Assembly (NCBI RefSeq): GCF_024508315.1
Contig: NZ_CP101987.1
Location: 2,666,001-2,730,000, forward strand
Direction: 5' to 3'
From: Cellulomonas xiejunii
GTDB lineage: Bacteria; Actinomycetota; Actinomycetes; Actinomycetales; Cellulomonadaceae
Length of the DNA stretch: 64,000 nucleotides
Shown here: piece after piece, positions 24,306 through 34,757 of the stretch
Layout: each line of letters opens with the position of its first letter
How positions within the stretch are numbered: position 1 is the first letter of the stretch
Position numbers and translations under genes: made by a program
The notes under the pieces: model-generated
What the model was told of the DNA's origin: nothing
The model's database searches: none
Seen by the model: only the letters and a program-made list of their open reading frames with translations

Positions 24306-24839
24306 TCAGGACGTCTCGTCGGCCATCCGCGCCAGCGTGGTCACGGTGCGCCAGTTGCGCGACGTGCCGCGCGGGCCGCCGCGACGGGAGAGCCGCGCCG
24401 CGAGCTCGCTGCGGCCGATGCCCTGCGGCAGGTACAGGTAGAGCTCGCGGCCGACGGCAGCCAGGTCCTCGGGTCCCGTGACCTCGACGTCCGGGACCCG
24501 CGCGACCTGCGTGCCGGGCAGGAACACGACGTGGTGGTGCGTCGGGTCGTCGTCGCGGTCGAGGAACGGGTTGGCGCCGACGACGGCGTGCAGCTCCTCA
24601 CGCGTGCGGACCACCACGTCGGGGGCGAGGTCGAACGCCTCGGCGAACGCCGCACGCAGCACCGTGGCGACCTCCTCGGTGTCCGTACCGCCCGTCGTCA
24701 GCAGCACGTTGCCGCTGTTGACGTAGGTGCGCACGGCGCCGTAGCCGACCTCTGAGACGACGCGCCGCAGGTCGGCCATCGGGACGCGGGTGGCGCCACC
24801 CACGTTCACGCCGCGCAGCAGCGCCACCATCACGGTCAT
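24306..24839 (-). CDS. DUF1697 family protein
   Basis: This 177-residue protein has the hallmark DUF1697 start VALLRGVNVGGATRVPMADLR, YVNSGNVLL, and a C-terminal LYLYLPQGIGRSELAARL followed by TSRNWRTVTTL. The family is widespread in actinobacteria and its function is unknown. The fold is a small alpha/beta domain with a DNA- or nucleotide-binding-like surface proposed only from structure. ATG 24837-24839 has a GAGGGAGGA ribosome site. It is convergent with the repeat-protein operon with only 6 nt between stops and lies downstream of ogt on the same strand. Confidence 0.9.
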   Translation of the reverse strand: MTVMVALLRGVNVGGATRVPMADLRRVVSEVGYGAVRTYVNSGNVLLTTGGTDTEEVATVLRAAFAEAFDLAPDVVVRTREELHAVVGANPFLDRDDDPTHHHVVFLPGTQVARVPDVEVTGPEDLAAVGRELYLYLPQGIGRSELAARLSRRGGPRGTSRNWRTVTTLARMADETS

Positions 24840-24891
24840 CGTGCGTCCTCCCTCGGTGCGGCGCTGCCCTGCTCGTCGTCCCCCACGCCCG

Positions 24892-25416
24892 TCAGAACAG
24901 CGTGCCCGTGCCCGACGCGACACGCGCCTCCAGCGCGAGCAGCACGCGCTTGCGCTCGACGCCTCCCGAGAACCCGGTGAGCGTGCCGTCCGCCCCGATC
25001 ACGCGGTGGCACGGCACGACGATCGGCAGCCGGTTCGCGCCGTTCGCGGCGCCGACCGCCCGTGCCGTCGTGCGCGGGTCGAGCCCGAGCGACGTCGCGA
25101 GGGCGCCGTACGTCGTCGTCGTGCCGTACGGGACGGCGCGCAGCCCCTCCCACACGCGCTGCTGGAAGTCGCTGCCGCGGTAGCGCAGCGGCAGGTCGAA
25201 GTCCCGGAGCTCACCCGCGAGGTACGCGGCGAGCTGGTGCACCGCGGTGGCCAGCACCGGGTCGTGCGCCGGGTCGACGCGCTCCCCCAGACCGTCCGTG
25301 GCCGCCGAGCCGTCCGCGTGCGGGAACCGGACGTCCGTCAGCGCGCCGTCCGTCACCCCGACGGCCACCGGCCCGAACGGTGCGGGTACCACCGCGTGCG
25401 TCGTCACGGACGCCAT
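24892..25416 (-). CDS. ogt: Methylated-DNA-[protein]-cysteine S-methyltransferase
   Basis: This 174-residue suicide repair protein removes methyl groups from O6-methylguanine. It has DFQQRVWEGLRAVPYGTTTTYG (DNA-binding helix), the arginine-finger helix RTTARAVGAANGANRLP, the acceptor PCHRV with C136, and the FSGGVERKRVLLALE tail. It is a stand-alone C-terminal-type enzyme without the Ada N-terminal zinc domain. ATG 25414-25416 is chosen; a GTG at 25435-25437 is possible. The nearby alkA remnant suggests the locus once held a larger alkylation-repair set. Confidence 0.93.
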   Translation of the reverse strand: MASVTTHAVVPAPFGPVAVGVTDGALTDVRFPHADGSAATDGLGERVDPAHDPVLATAVHQLAAYLAGELRDFDLPLRYRGSDFQQRVWEGLRAVPYGTTTTYGALATSLGLDPRTTARAVGAANGANRLPIVVPCHRVIGADGTLTGFSGGVERKRVLLALEARVASGTGTLF

Positions 25417-25852
25417 CCTGCCGCGGACCACCGACACGCGGGGTCCCCGCTACAGCGCTCCGTGCGGGGCCCGTCCCCCCGCGGGAGGACGTCGGGGACG
25501 CGCCCGGGCGCAGGTCACGCACATGCCCTGACACGACCGGTCCCGCCCCCGGCGCAGGGAGCGGGACCTGGCGGAGAGCCGTCTCGCCGGCACGAGGCGT
25601 GGCGGTCTCTCTGACCCCGGAGGGCCGGCCCGGCTCTCGCCGGACCCTTGCTACGTGCGGAATGACGTGGGTGTCGGACCCGCAGGTGGCCGGTCGCGGT
25701 GGTGGCGCGAACGGCTGTTTCCAGAGGATGGCACTCCCACGTGACCTCCGCATCTCGAACATGCGACCAGTTCGCGACCAGGACTTTGCCGTCGTGTTTC
25801 GGCAGGCAGCGACGCCGGGGCCTGCCCGAGGACCCGGAGCCAGCGTGTCGTC
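25417..25852. other. 436-bp region with no recognisable gene
   Basis: No frame here shows recognisable protein similarity. It separates ogt from the alkA remnant and may be decayed coding DNA (for example the missing 5' part of alkA or an ada-alkA fusion), but no motif supports this. Confidence 0.4.
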
Positions 25853-26303
25853 GTGCGCGTGCCCCTGGAGCCCGGACCAGCCCTCACGTCGATCGCGGCG
25901 CGCGCCGTGCCCGGCGTCGAGGAGGTCGACGTGGCTGCGGGCACGGTGCGGCGCCTCGTCGACCTCGGTGCGGGTCCGGTGCCCGTCACCGCCCATCTGA
26001 CGACCGCCGGGGTCGAGGTGCACCTCGACGGACCCGGTCGGCCACGGGCCGCTCCCGGCGGCTCCACCTGACGAGGTCCGCGCGAGCCTCCTGGCGATCC
26101 CGGGCATCGGCCCGTGGACGGCCGACGTCGTCGCGCTGCGCGCGCTCGGGGACCGCGACGCCTTCCCGTGGGGGGACCTGGTCCTGCGTCGGGCGCTGGA
26201 CGTGCCCGACGCGCGCGACGTCGCTGCCGCCGGCCGCGCGTGGTCGCCGTGGCGCGCGTTCGTCGCGACGCACCTGTGGTCGGCGGTGGGGTACGCGGAC
26301 TGA
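25853..26303 (+). pseudogene. Degraded alkA (3-methyladenine DNA glycosylase) remnant
   Basis: Two pieces of an AlkA-type glycosylase survive in different frames. The first (25853-26071) encodes an AlkA N-terminal-like strand region with LTSIAARAVPGVEEVD. The second, from about 26067 to the TGA at 26301-26303, encodes the end of the HhH-GPD domain: IPGIGPWTADVVALRALGD, FPWGDLVLRRAL and a final WRAFVATHLW. The middle of the catalytic domain, roughly 100 residues with the first HhH helices, is missing and the frames do not match. There is therefore an internal deletion plus frame change, and the product cannot be active. It lies next to ogt. Confidence 0.75.
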
Positions 26304-26452
26304 GGACGACCCCGGGACGGCGGAGCCGGGGCGGACCCCGGCCAGGGCCGGACGGGTGAGCCGGGCCTCGGAGCGGGCGCGATCCGGTGACGAGACGGTC
26401 ACGATCCCGGTGTTCCGGTCCCTGCAAGGTGTCCCGCACCTAGCGTGCGGCC

Positions 26453-27448
26453 ATGACGCACCGCACCCGCACCCTCGTGGCCACCGTCGCCGTGCTCGCC
26501 GCTCTGACGGGGTGCAGCGCCGACGGCAGCGCCGACGGCATGACCGACCCGGCCGCGGCCGACGACGTCGCCGCGCTCAGCGCCGAGGGCGGCCAAGCCG
26601 TGGTCGGGGACGACACGGCCCAGGACACCGAGGGCGAGGACGGGCAGCAGGTCGTGCAGACGGCCCACGCCACCATGACCGCTCCGGATCCTGTCGCGGC
26701 GGCCCGTCAGGTCGTGGTCCTGGCCACGCGGCTCGAGGGACGCGTCGACGCCCGCTACGAGTACTCCGGGGCGGGTGAGGACGAGCCCGGCAGCGCGTCG
26801 CTGACCCTGCGCATCCCGTCGAGGTCGATGGCGGATCTGCCCGAGGACCTCGGCAAGATCGGCGAGGTCAGGGAGTTCCAGGTCGCGACCGAGAACGTCA
26901 CGAACGCGGCCGAGGACCTGGACGCGCGCATCACGGCGACCGAGCTCTCGGTCGAGCGAATGTCGGGCCTCCTGGGTCGTGCGTCGACGACCAGCGAGAT
27001 CATCGAGGCCGAGAGCGCCCTGACCGACCGGCAGGCCAACCTCGAGCGCCTGCGGTCCGAACGCGCGCGCCTGGCGGACCGGGTCGCGCTGTCCACGGTG
27101 GACGTCGAGATCTACGCGCCCGAGCGCGCACCCGAGCCGGTCGAGGAGGGGCCCAAGACGTTCCTCGACGGTCTCGAGACAGGGTGGACGGCCTTCACCG
27201 CCGCAGTCCGCGGGTTCCTCGTCGTCGTCGGCGTGCTGCTGCCGTGGCTGGTCCTGGGTGCGCTGGTCGCGGCCGTCGTCGTGGTGACACGCCGTCGCCG
27301 CCGGGCCGCCCTCACGACCACGTCGCCGACCGGCACGACCTCGCCGCCGCCCGCCGACCCGGCCACGGTCTCACCTGCAGCCTCACCTGCAGCCTCACCC
27401 TCGGCCCCGTCGGGAGGGTCGCCCGCGGGCCCGTCCGGGAACGCCTGA
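26453..27448 (+). CDS. DUF4349 lipoprotein
   Basis: This 331-residue protein has a signal peptide with lipobox LTGC (C21). A low-complexity Asp/Ala/Gly stretch (22-62) is followed by the DUF4349 domain: sheet segments RQVVVLATRLEGRV and SLTLRIPSRSMADL, then a coiled-coil region of about 60 residues rich in Glu, Arg and Leu (VTNAAEDLDARITATELSVERM to RSERARLADRV). A transmembrane helix (about 263-288) and a cytoplasmic basic, then Ser/Pro/Ala tail with short DNA repeats (27366-27391) end the protein. The family is membrane-anchored, with unknown function. It appears monocistronic. Confidence 0.9.
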   Translation: MTHRTRTLVATVAVLAALTGCSADGSADGMTDPAAADDVAALSAEGGQAVVGDDTAQDTEGEDGQQVVQTAHATMTAPDPVAAARQVVVLATRLEGRVDARYEYSGAGEDEPGSASLTLRIPSRSMADLPEDLGKIGEVREFQVATENVTNAAEDLDARITATELSVERMSGLLGRASTTSEIIEAESALTDRQANLERLRSERARLADRVALSTVDVEIYAPERAPEPVEEGPKTFLDGLETGWTAFTAAVRGFLVVVGVLLPWLVLGALVAAVVVVTRRRRRAALTTTSPTGTTSPPPADPATVSPAASPAASPSAPSGGSPAGPSGNA

Positions 27449-27631
27449 CACCCGCCGCGCGGCACCGGACCGACGTCCGGCGCCCTCCCATATGCCCGAA
27501 GGTCCTGTCGCCCGCACAGCCGCCAGTCGTAATCTCTTGGCAAAGGACAGGTCGCGACGCTCGTCGCCACGGCCTGCCCGCCGGGTGCTGCCTCGACGAG
27601 CGCGCCCGGTCCACAAGGCGAAGGAGCTGCC

Positions 27632-29542
27632 ATGAGCGTCACCGTGACCGGTCCCCTGGCGGGCGTGTCTCTTGCACCCGACGTGCGCGCTGCCCTGGAG
27701 GCCAGTCCCCGGCTGGTCATCCCCGCGACGCGCGAAGACCTCTACCAGCTGGCACTGGGCCCCGAGGGTGGCCCCGTGTTCACGGTCGAGTACGACGTGA
27801 ACGGCGAGATGATCCCGGAGGCGACGGTCACGCGGTGCCGCAACGGCGTCGCCGTGAACTACCCCGAGGACTACATGCGCCGGCGCGACCCGGACTGCAT
27901 GCGGATCGCCGACGACCTGCCGACCGACAAGCCGCGCTACCGCGACGTCTTCGGCGAGGAGTTCGACCCGACGCGCGCCGAGACCCTCGAGTGGCTCGGC
28001 ACGCAGGAGCTCGTGGTCGTGCCGTTCAAGGCCGGTGGCCCCCGGTTCGGCTACCCGTCCCTGGCGATCATCCCGCTGAACAGCGCCTTCTTCGCCCTCA
28101 CGCTGGTCGACCTGCAGGGCTGGGTGACGTTCGACGAGATCGGGCCGTTCACGCCCCGTTCCATCCTGTACGTGGCGCCCCCGTTCCGGCACACGCACTT
28201 CGACGGGCGCCAGGTGGTCGTCCACAACCGCTCGCGCGAGCTGCACGAGGTGTGGGCGTACAACCTGTACCCGGGGCCCAGCGCCAAGAAGGGCGTCTTC
28301 TCGGTGCTGCTCGACATCGGCGAGCAGGAGGGCTGGCTCACGGCGCACGCGTCGAGCGTGCGCGTGACGACGCCGTACGAGAACGAGACCGTGATCATGC
28401 ACGAGGGCGCCTCGGGCGGTGGCAAGTCCGAGATGTGCCAGGAGATCCGGCGCGAGGACGACGGCCGCATCCTCGTGGGGACCAACGTCGTGCGCAACGA
28501 GCCGTACCACATCACCCTCGGCGAGACGTCCGCGCTGGCGCCCGTGACCGACGACATGACGCTGTGCCACCCGTCAGTCCAGAAGGGCAACGGCAGGCTC
28601 GTCGTCGCCGACGCGGAGGCGGGGTGGTTCGTGCGCGTCGACGGCATGACCCACTACGGGGAGGACCCGGCGTTCGAGCGCGCGGTCATCCACCCCAAGG
28701 AGCCCGTGCTGTTCCTGTCGATCGACGGTGTCGCCGACGCGACCGCGCTGCCGTGGGAGCACACGCTGGACTCGAACGGCAAGCGGTGCCCCAACCCGCG
28801 CGTCGTCATCCCGCGCTCGTTCATCAAGAACGTGATCAGCGAGCCCAAGGAGGTCGACGTCCGGACGTTCGGCGTCCGGATGCCCCTGTGCACGCGGGAG
28901 AAGCCCAGCTACGGGATCATGGGGATGATGCACATCATCCCGCCGTCGCTGGCGTGGGTGTGGCGCCTCATCGCCCCGCGGGGGGACAAGAACCCGTCGA
29001 TCGGCGAGAGCAAGGACGTCAAGAAGGCGCTCAAGCACGGCGGCATGGTCGCCGAGGGCGTCGGGTCGTACTGGCCGTTCTCGACGGGCACCAAGGTGGC
29101 CGCCGCGAACCTGCTGCTGCGCCAGATCGTCGAGAACGACCGCACGCGGTACGTGCTGGTGCCCAACCAGCACATCGGCGCGTACAAGGTCGGGTTCTCC
29201 GCCGAGTGGCTCACGCGGGAGTACCTGGCCCGACGTGGCGGCGGGCGCATCCAGCCCGACCAGCTGACGCCCGCGCGCTGCTCGCTGTTCGGCTACCGGC
29301 CCAAGGACGTCAAGCTCGACGGGCAGCAGATCCGTCCGACGCTGCTGCAGCCCGAGTACCAGTCGCAGGTCGGGCTCGAGGCGTACGACGCCGGCGCGCA
29401 GATCCTCACGGACTTCTTCTGCTCCGAGCTCGAGCAGTTCATGACGGACGAGCTCGACCCGCTGGGGCGGCAGATCATCGAGCTGGTGCTGCGGGGCGGC
29501 ACCGTCGAGGAGTACGAGGCGCTCACACCGCTGTACGTCTGA
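27632..29542 (+). CDS. DUF4914 family P-loop protein
   Basis: This 636-residue protein belongs to DUF4914, whose fold has been linked to PEP carboxykinase/HPr-kinase-like nucleotide-binding proteins. A phosphate-binding loop, HEGASGGGKSE, lies at 257-267. Other strong blocks are NLYPGPSAKKGVFS, LVGTNVVRNEPYHITLGE, RVVIPRSFIKNVI and the C-terminal LVPNQHIGAYKVGF. No signal peptide or membrane helix is seen. Length fits the family. The substrate is unknown; phosphoryl transfer to a small molecule or protein is the reasonable guess. It follows a 183-bp gap, appears monocistronic and ends at a terminator. Confidence 0.9.
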   Translation: MSVTVTGPLAGVSLAPDVRAALEASPRLVIPATREDLYQLALGPEGGPVFTVEYDVNGEMIPEATVTRCRNGVAVNYPEDYMRRRDPDCMRIADDLPTDKPRYRDVFGEEFDPTRAETLEWLGTQELVVVPFKAGGPRFGYPSLAIIPLNSAFFALTLVDLQGWVTFDEIGPFTPRSILYVAPPFRHTHFDGRQVVVHNRSRELHEVWAYNLYPGPSAKKGVFSVLLDIGEQEGWLTAHASSVRVTTPYENETVIMHEGASGGGKSEMCQEIRREDDGRILVGTNVVRNEPYHITLGETSALAPVTDDMTLCHPSVQKGNGRLVVADAEAGWFVRVDGMTHYGEDPAFERAVIHPKEPVLFLSIDGVADATALPWEHTLDSNGKRCPNPRVVIPRSFIKNVISEPKEVDVRTFGVRMPLCTREKPSYGIMGMMHIIPPSLAWVWRLIAPRGDKNPSIGESKDVKKALKHGGMVAEGVGSYWPFSTGTKVAAANLLLRQIVENDRTRYVLVPNQHIGAYKVGFSAEWLTREYLARRGGGRIQPDQLTPARCSLFGYRPKDVKLDGQQIRPTLLQPEYQSQVGLEAYDAGAQILTDFFCSELEQFMTDELDPLGRQIIELVLRGGTVEEYEALTPLYV

Positions 29543-29552
29543 GGCGCGCACC

Positions 29553-29585
29553 GGGGCCGCATCCTGCACGTCAGGGTGCGGCCCC
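29553..29585 (+). terminator. Terminator after the DUF4914 gene
   Basis: A 14-bp stem with one G-U pair (29553-29566 with 29572-29585) and a 5-nt loop lies 10 nt after the stop. Confidence 0.75.
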
Positions 29586-29659
29586 GACCTGTGTCGCGCC
29601 ACCCCCTGGCGTGCCACGATGCGAAGACGTCCGGCACTGCCACCCGACCGAGGTGACGC

Positions 29660-32401
<2,742 letters not shown>

Positions 32402-32403
32402 AG

Positions 32404-32424
32404 CGCCCGCGTCTCACGCGGGCG
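32404..32424. terminator. Bidirectional terminator
   Basis: CGCCCGCGT pairs with ACGCGGGCG across a 3-nt loop, between the ATPase stop and the end of the convergent small gene, whose stop codon it includes. Confidence 0.7.
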
Positions 32425-32713
32425 TGCGCTCCGGCGGCACGAACCAGCTGACGGAGCGCGCGACGTCGCCGGCGCGCAGCCAGGTGTGCCGTTCCGAGCG
32501 CGGGTCGGCGTCGTGCTCGCGCCACGCCACCATGACGTGCGTGCGCGTCCACCGGATCGCCCGCGCAGCCCGCCACTCCTCGCCACCGTCCGACCAGACC
32601 AGCCGCACGACGACCGCGACATCGCCCTGCGGACGGGTCGGGATGCCGTCGGGGACCTCGCAGTTGGCGACGTCACGCGCCGGGGGCCGTGGAGGGAGCG
32701 GTGGTCCGGACAT
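32414..32713 (-). CDS. Small hypothetical protein
   Basis: The 99-residue product is soluble, with a Pro-rich start and then alternating strands (VVVRLVWSDGGEEWRAARAIRWTRTHVMVAWR) suggesting a small beta-barrel, and ends WLRAGDVARSV. Similar short proteins occur in actinobacteria with no known role. Coding is supported by the absence of a better frame and the terminator at its end, but the family is not identified. It is convergent with the ATPase and possibly monocistronic. Confidence 0.55.
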   Translation of the reverse strand: MSGPPLPPRPPARDVANCEVPDGIPTRPQGDVAVVVRLVWSDGGEEWRAARAIRWTRTHVMVAWREHDADPRSERHTWLRAGDVARSVSWFVPPERTPA

Positions 32714-32802
32714 GGTGCCAGCCTAGTCGAACACGTGTTCGAAGGATCCGTCGCGGCGGCGGAATCACCCGCGCGAGGGCGACCTGCACACCACGGCGTC
32801 GC

Positions 32803-33213
32803 TCAGCCCAGCTGGTTGATGCGGACCATGTTGCCGGCGGGGTCGCGGAACGCGCAGTCGCGCGTGCCGTAGGGCTGGTCCATCGGCTCCTGGACCACCT
32901 CGGCGCCCCCGGCCTGCACCCGCTCGAACGCCGCGTCGACGTCGGTCGTCGCCAGGACCACGGACGCGTAGGAGCCCTTGGCCATGAGCTCGGCGATCGT
33001 GCGCCGCTCGTCGTCGGTGATCCCCGGGTCGGCGGCGGGCGGGTGCAGGACGATCGACGTCTGCGGCTGCGCGGGCGGGCCCACGGTGATCCAGCGCATG
33101 TCGCCGTAGCCGACGTCGTTGCGCACGTCGAAGCCGAGCACGTCGCGGTAGAACGCGAGCGACGCCTCGGGGTCGTCGGTGGGGAGGAACGTGTAGTGGA
33201 TGAGGAGGTCCAT
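32803..33213 (-). CDS. VOC (glyoxalase-fold) protein
   Basis: This 136-residue protein is a vicinal-oxygen-chelate protein with two beta-alpha-beta-beta-beta modules: FLPTDDPEASLAFYRDVLGFDV at the start and DQPYGTRDCAFRDPAGNMVRI at the end. It starts at ATG 33211-33213 with a GGAGG-type ribosome site nearby. It lies 10 nt downstream of an AraC-type regulator gene on the same strand, an arrangement often seen for regulator plus VOC pairs. Whether it is an enzyme or a binding or resistance protein cannot be told. Confidence 0.88.
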   Translation of the reverse strand: MDLLIHYTFLPTDDPEASLAFYRDVLGFDVRNDVGYGDMRWITVGPPAQPQTSIVLHPPAADPGITDDERRTIAELMAKGSYASVVLATTDVDAAFERVQAGGAEVVQEPMDQPYGTRDCAFRDPAGNMVRINQLG

Positions 33214-33223
33214 GCCCGCCACG

Positions 33224-33706
33224 CTAGGAGGACGCGCGCGCCGCCCGCTTCTCGGATCCTGACCGATCACGGCGCGGCCGCATCACCTGCTTGGCCTCGC
33301 AGCTGGGGATGCCCGCGCCGTCGTCCGCGGCGGTGCGCCGGTACTCCGACGGCGGGATCCCGACCAGCTCGGAGAAGCGTGTGCTGAACGTCCCGAGCGA
33401 CGAGCACCCGACCGCGAAGCAGACCTCCGTCACCGACAGGTCCCCGCGCCGCAGCAGCGTCATGGCGCGCTCGATGCGGCGCGTCATGAGGTAGGAGTAC
33501 GGCGACTCCCCGAACGCGGCCCGGAACCGGCGGCTCAGGTGCCCGGCCGACATGTGTACGCCGCGGGCCAGCGCCTCGACGTCCAGCGGCTGCGCGTAGT
33601 CCCGGTCCATGCGGTCGCGGACCCTGCGCAGCAGGCGCAGCTCCTGCAGGCGCGCGTCACCGGCCGTCGTGCCGGTGGTCGTGCCGGTGGTCGTGCCGCT
33701 CGCCAT
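33224..33706 (-). CDS. AraC-type helix-turn-helix regulator
   Basis: This 160-residue protein is essentially the AraC DNA-binding domain. After a Gly/Thr repeat tail (12-bp DNA repeat at about 33666-33700) come the two helix-turn-helix units, VEALARGVHMSAGHLSRRF and VTEVCFAVGCSSLGTFSTRF, and GIPPSEYRR. There is no ligand-binding N-terminal domain. ATG 33704-33706 is taken. It is followed 10 nt later by the VOC gene, its probable target, and is divergent from the glycerophosphodiesterase gene. Confidence 0.88.
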   Translation of the reverse strand: MASGTTTGTTTGTTAGDARLQELRLLRRVRDRMDRDYAQPLDVEALARGVHMSAGHLSRRFRAAFGESPYSYLMTRRIERAMTLLRRGDLSVTEVCFAVGCSSLGTFSTRFSELVGIPPSEYRRTAADDGAGIPSCEAKQVMRPRRDRSGSEKRAARASS

Positions 33707-33854
33707 CCCGACAGCCTGCCGCGTGGGACGCCGGATGCCCAGTCCCCGGAGGGTGGCCGCCGCGCGCACGCTCGTCGTGACGCGACGGCGGCGACCGGGT
33801 GAAAACCCGGCCGCCGCCGCCGTCCCCAGGCCCCGGACGGGTGAGAGTGGTGAC

Positions 33855-34676
33855 GTGCACACGGGTGACGACGTCGACGACAGCCCTGAGCGAGCGCCGT
33901 CGCTCGCGTCCCACCCGTACTTCGACGACCCCAGCGGCGTCGTCGCGCTCGCGCACCGCGGGTTCGCGCTCGACGGGCGGGAGAACTCGCTGACGGCGTT
34001 CGCCGCCGCCGTGGACCTGGGCTTCCGGTACGTCGAGACGGACGCCCACGCGACGTCCGACGACGTCGCCGTCGCGCTGCACGACGAGACGCTGGACCGC
34101 ACGACCGACGCGGAGGGGCTCGTCTCCGAGCTGCCGTGGTCGGTCGTCGGGCGTGCGCTCATCGGCGGGGTCGACCCCGTGCCGCGGTTGGAGGACGTGC
34201 TGGGCACGTGGCCGGGCCTGCGCGTGAACATCGACGTCAAGAGCGAGCACGCGATCGTGCCCGTGGCGCACGCGATCGAGCGGACCGCGTCGCACGACCG
34301 CGTGTGCGTGACGTCGTTCTCCGGGTCCCGCCGGCGCGAGACGCTCGCCCGGCTCAGCCGGCCGGTGGCCACGTCGGCGGCGTCGGCGGAGGTCGCACGG
34401 TTCCTCGTGTCGCACCGGGCCCGAGCGGGGCGCCTGGCGGCCCGCGCGCTGCGGGACGTCGACGCGATGCAGGTACCGGTCGCACAGGGGCGCCTACGCG
34501 TGGTCGACGCGAGCACGGTCGCCGCGGCGCACGCGGCCGGCCGTCACGTGCACGTGTGGACGGTGAACGACCCGGCCGAGATGCACCGCCTGCTCGACCT
34601 GGGGGTCGACGGTCTGGTCACCGACCGCGCGGACCTCCTGCGTGACGTGCTGCGCTCGCGCGGCGCCTGGACCTGA
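33855..34676 (+). CDS. Glycerophosphodiester phosphodiesterase family protein
   Basis: This 273-residue TIM-barrel hydrolase has the GDPD catalytic signature: ALAHRGFALDGRENSLTAF (first His, Arg, Glu), YVETDAHATSD, and VALHDETLDRTTDA (second His and acid). A WTVNDPAEMHRLLDLGVDGLVTD end is typical. There is no signal peptide, so it acts in the cytoplasm on glycerophosphodiesters from lipid turnover. GTG 33855 is used; upstream in-frame starts lie in the antisense of the AraC gene. It is monocistronic and ends about 80 bp before recC. Confidence 0.92.
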   Translation: MHTGDDVDDSPERAPSLASHPYFDDPSGVVALAHRGFALDGRENSLTAFAAAVDLGFRYVETDAHATSDDVAVALHDETLDRTTDAEGLVSELPWSVVGRALIGGVDPVPRLEDVLGTWPGLRVNIDVKSEHAIVPVAHAIERTASHDRVCVTSFSGSRRRETLARLSRPVATSAASAEVARFLVSHRARAGRLAARALRDVDAMQVPVAQGRLRVVDASTVAAAHAAGRHVHVWTVNDPAEMHRLLDLGVDGLVTDRADLLRDVLRSRGAWT

Positions 34677-34757
34677 CCCCGCACGAGCGGGGCGCGGTGC
34701 AGACCCAGGCTGTGGACAGGGACTGCGGTGTCGGCGCGGTTCGCTAGCGTGCGACGC

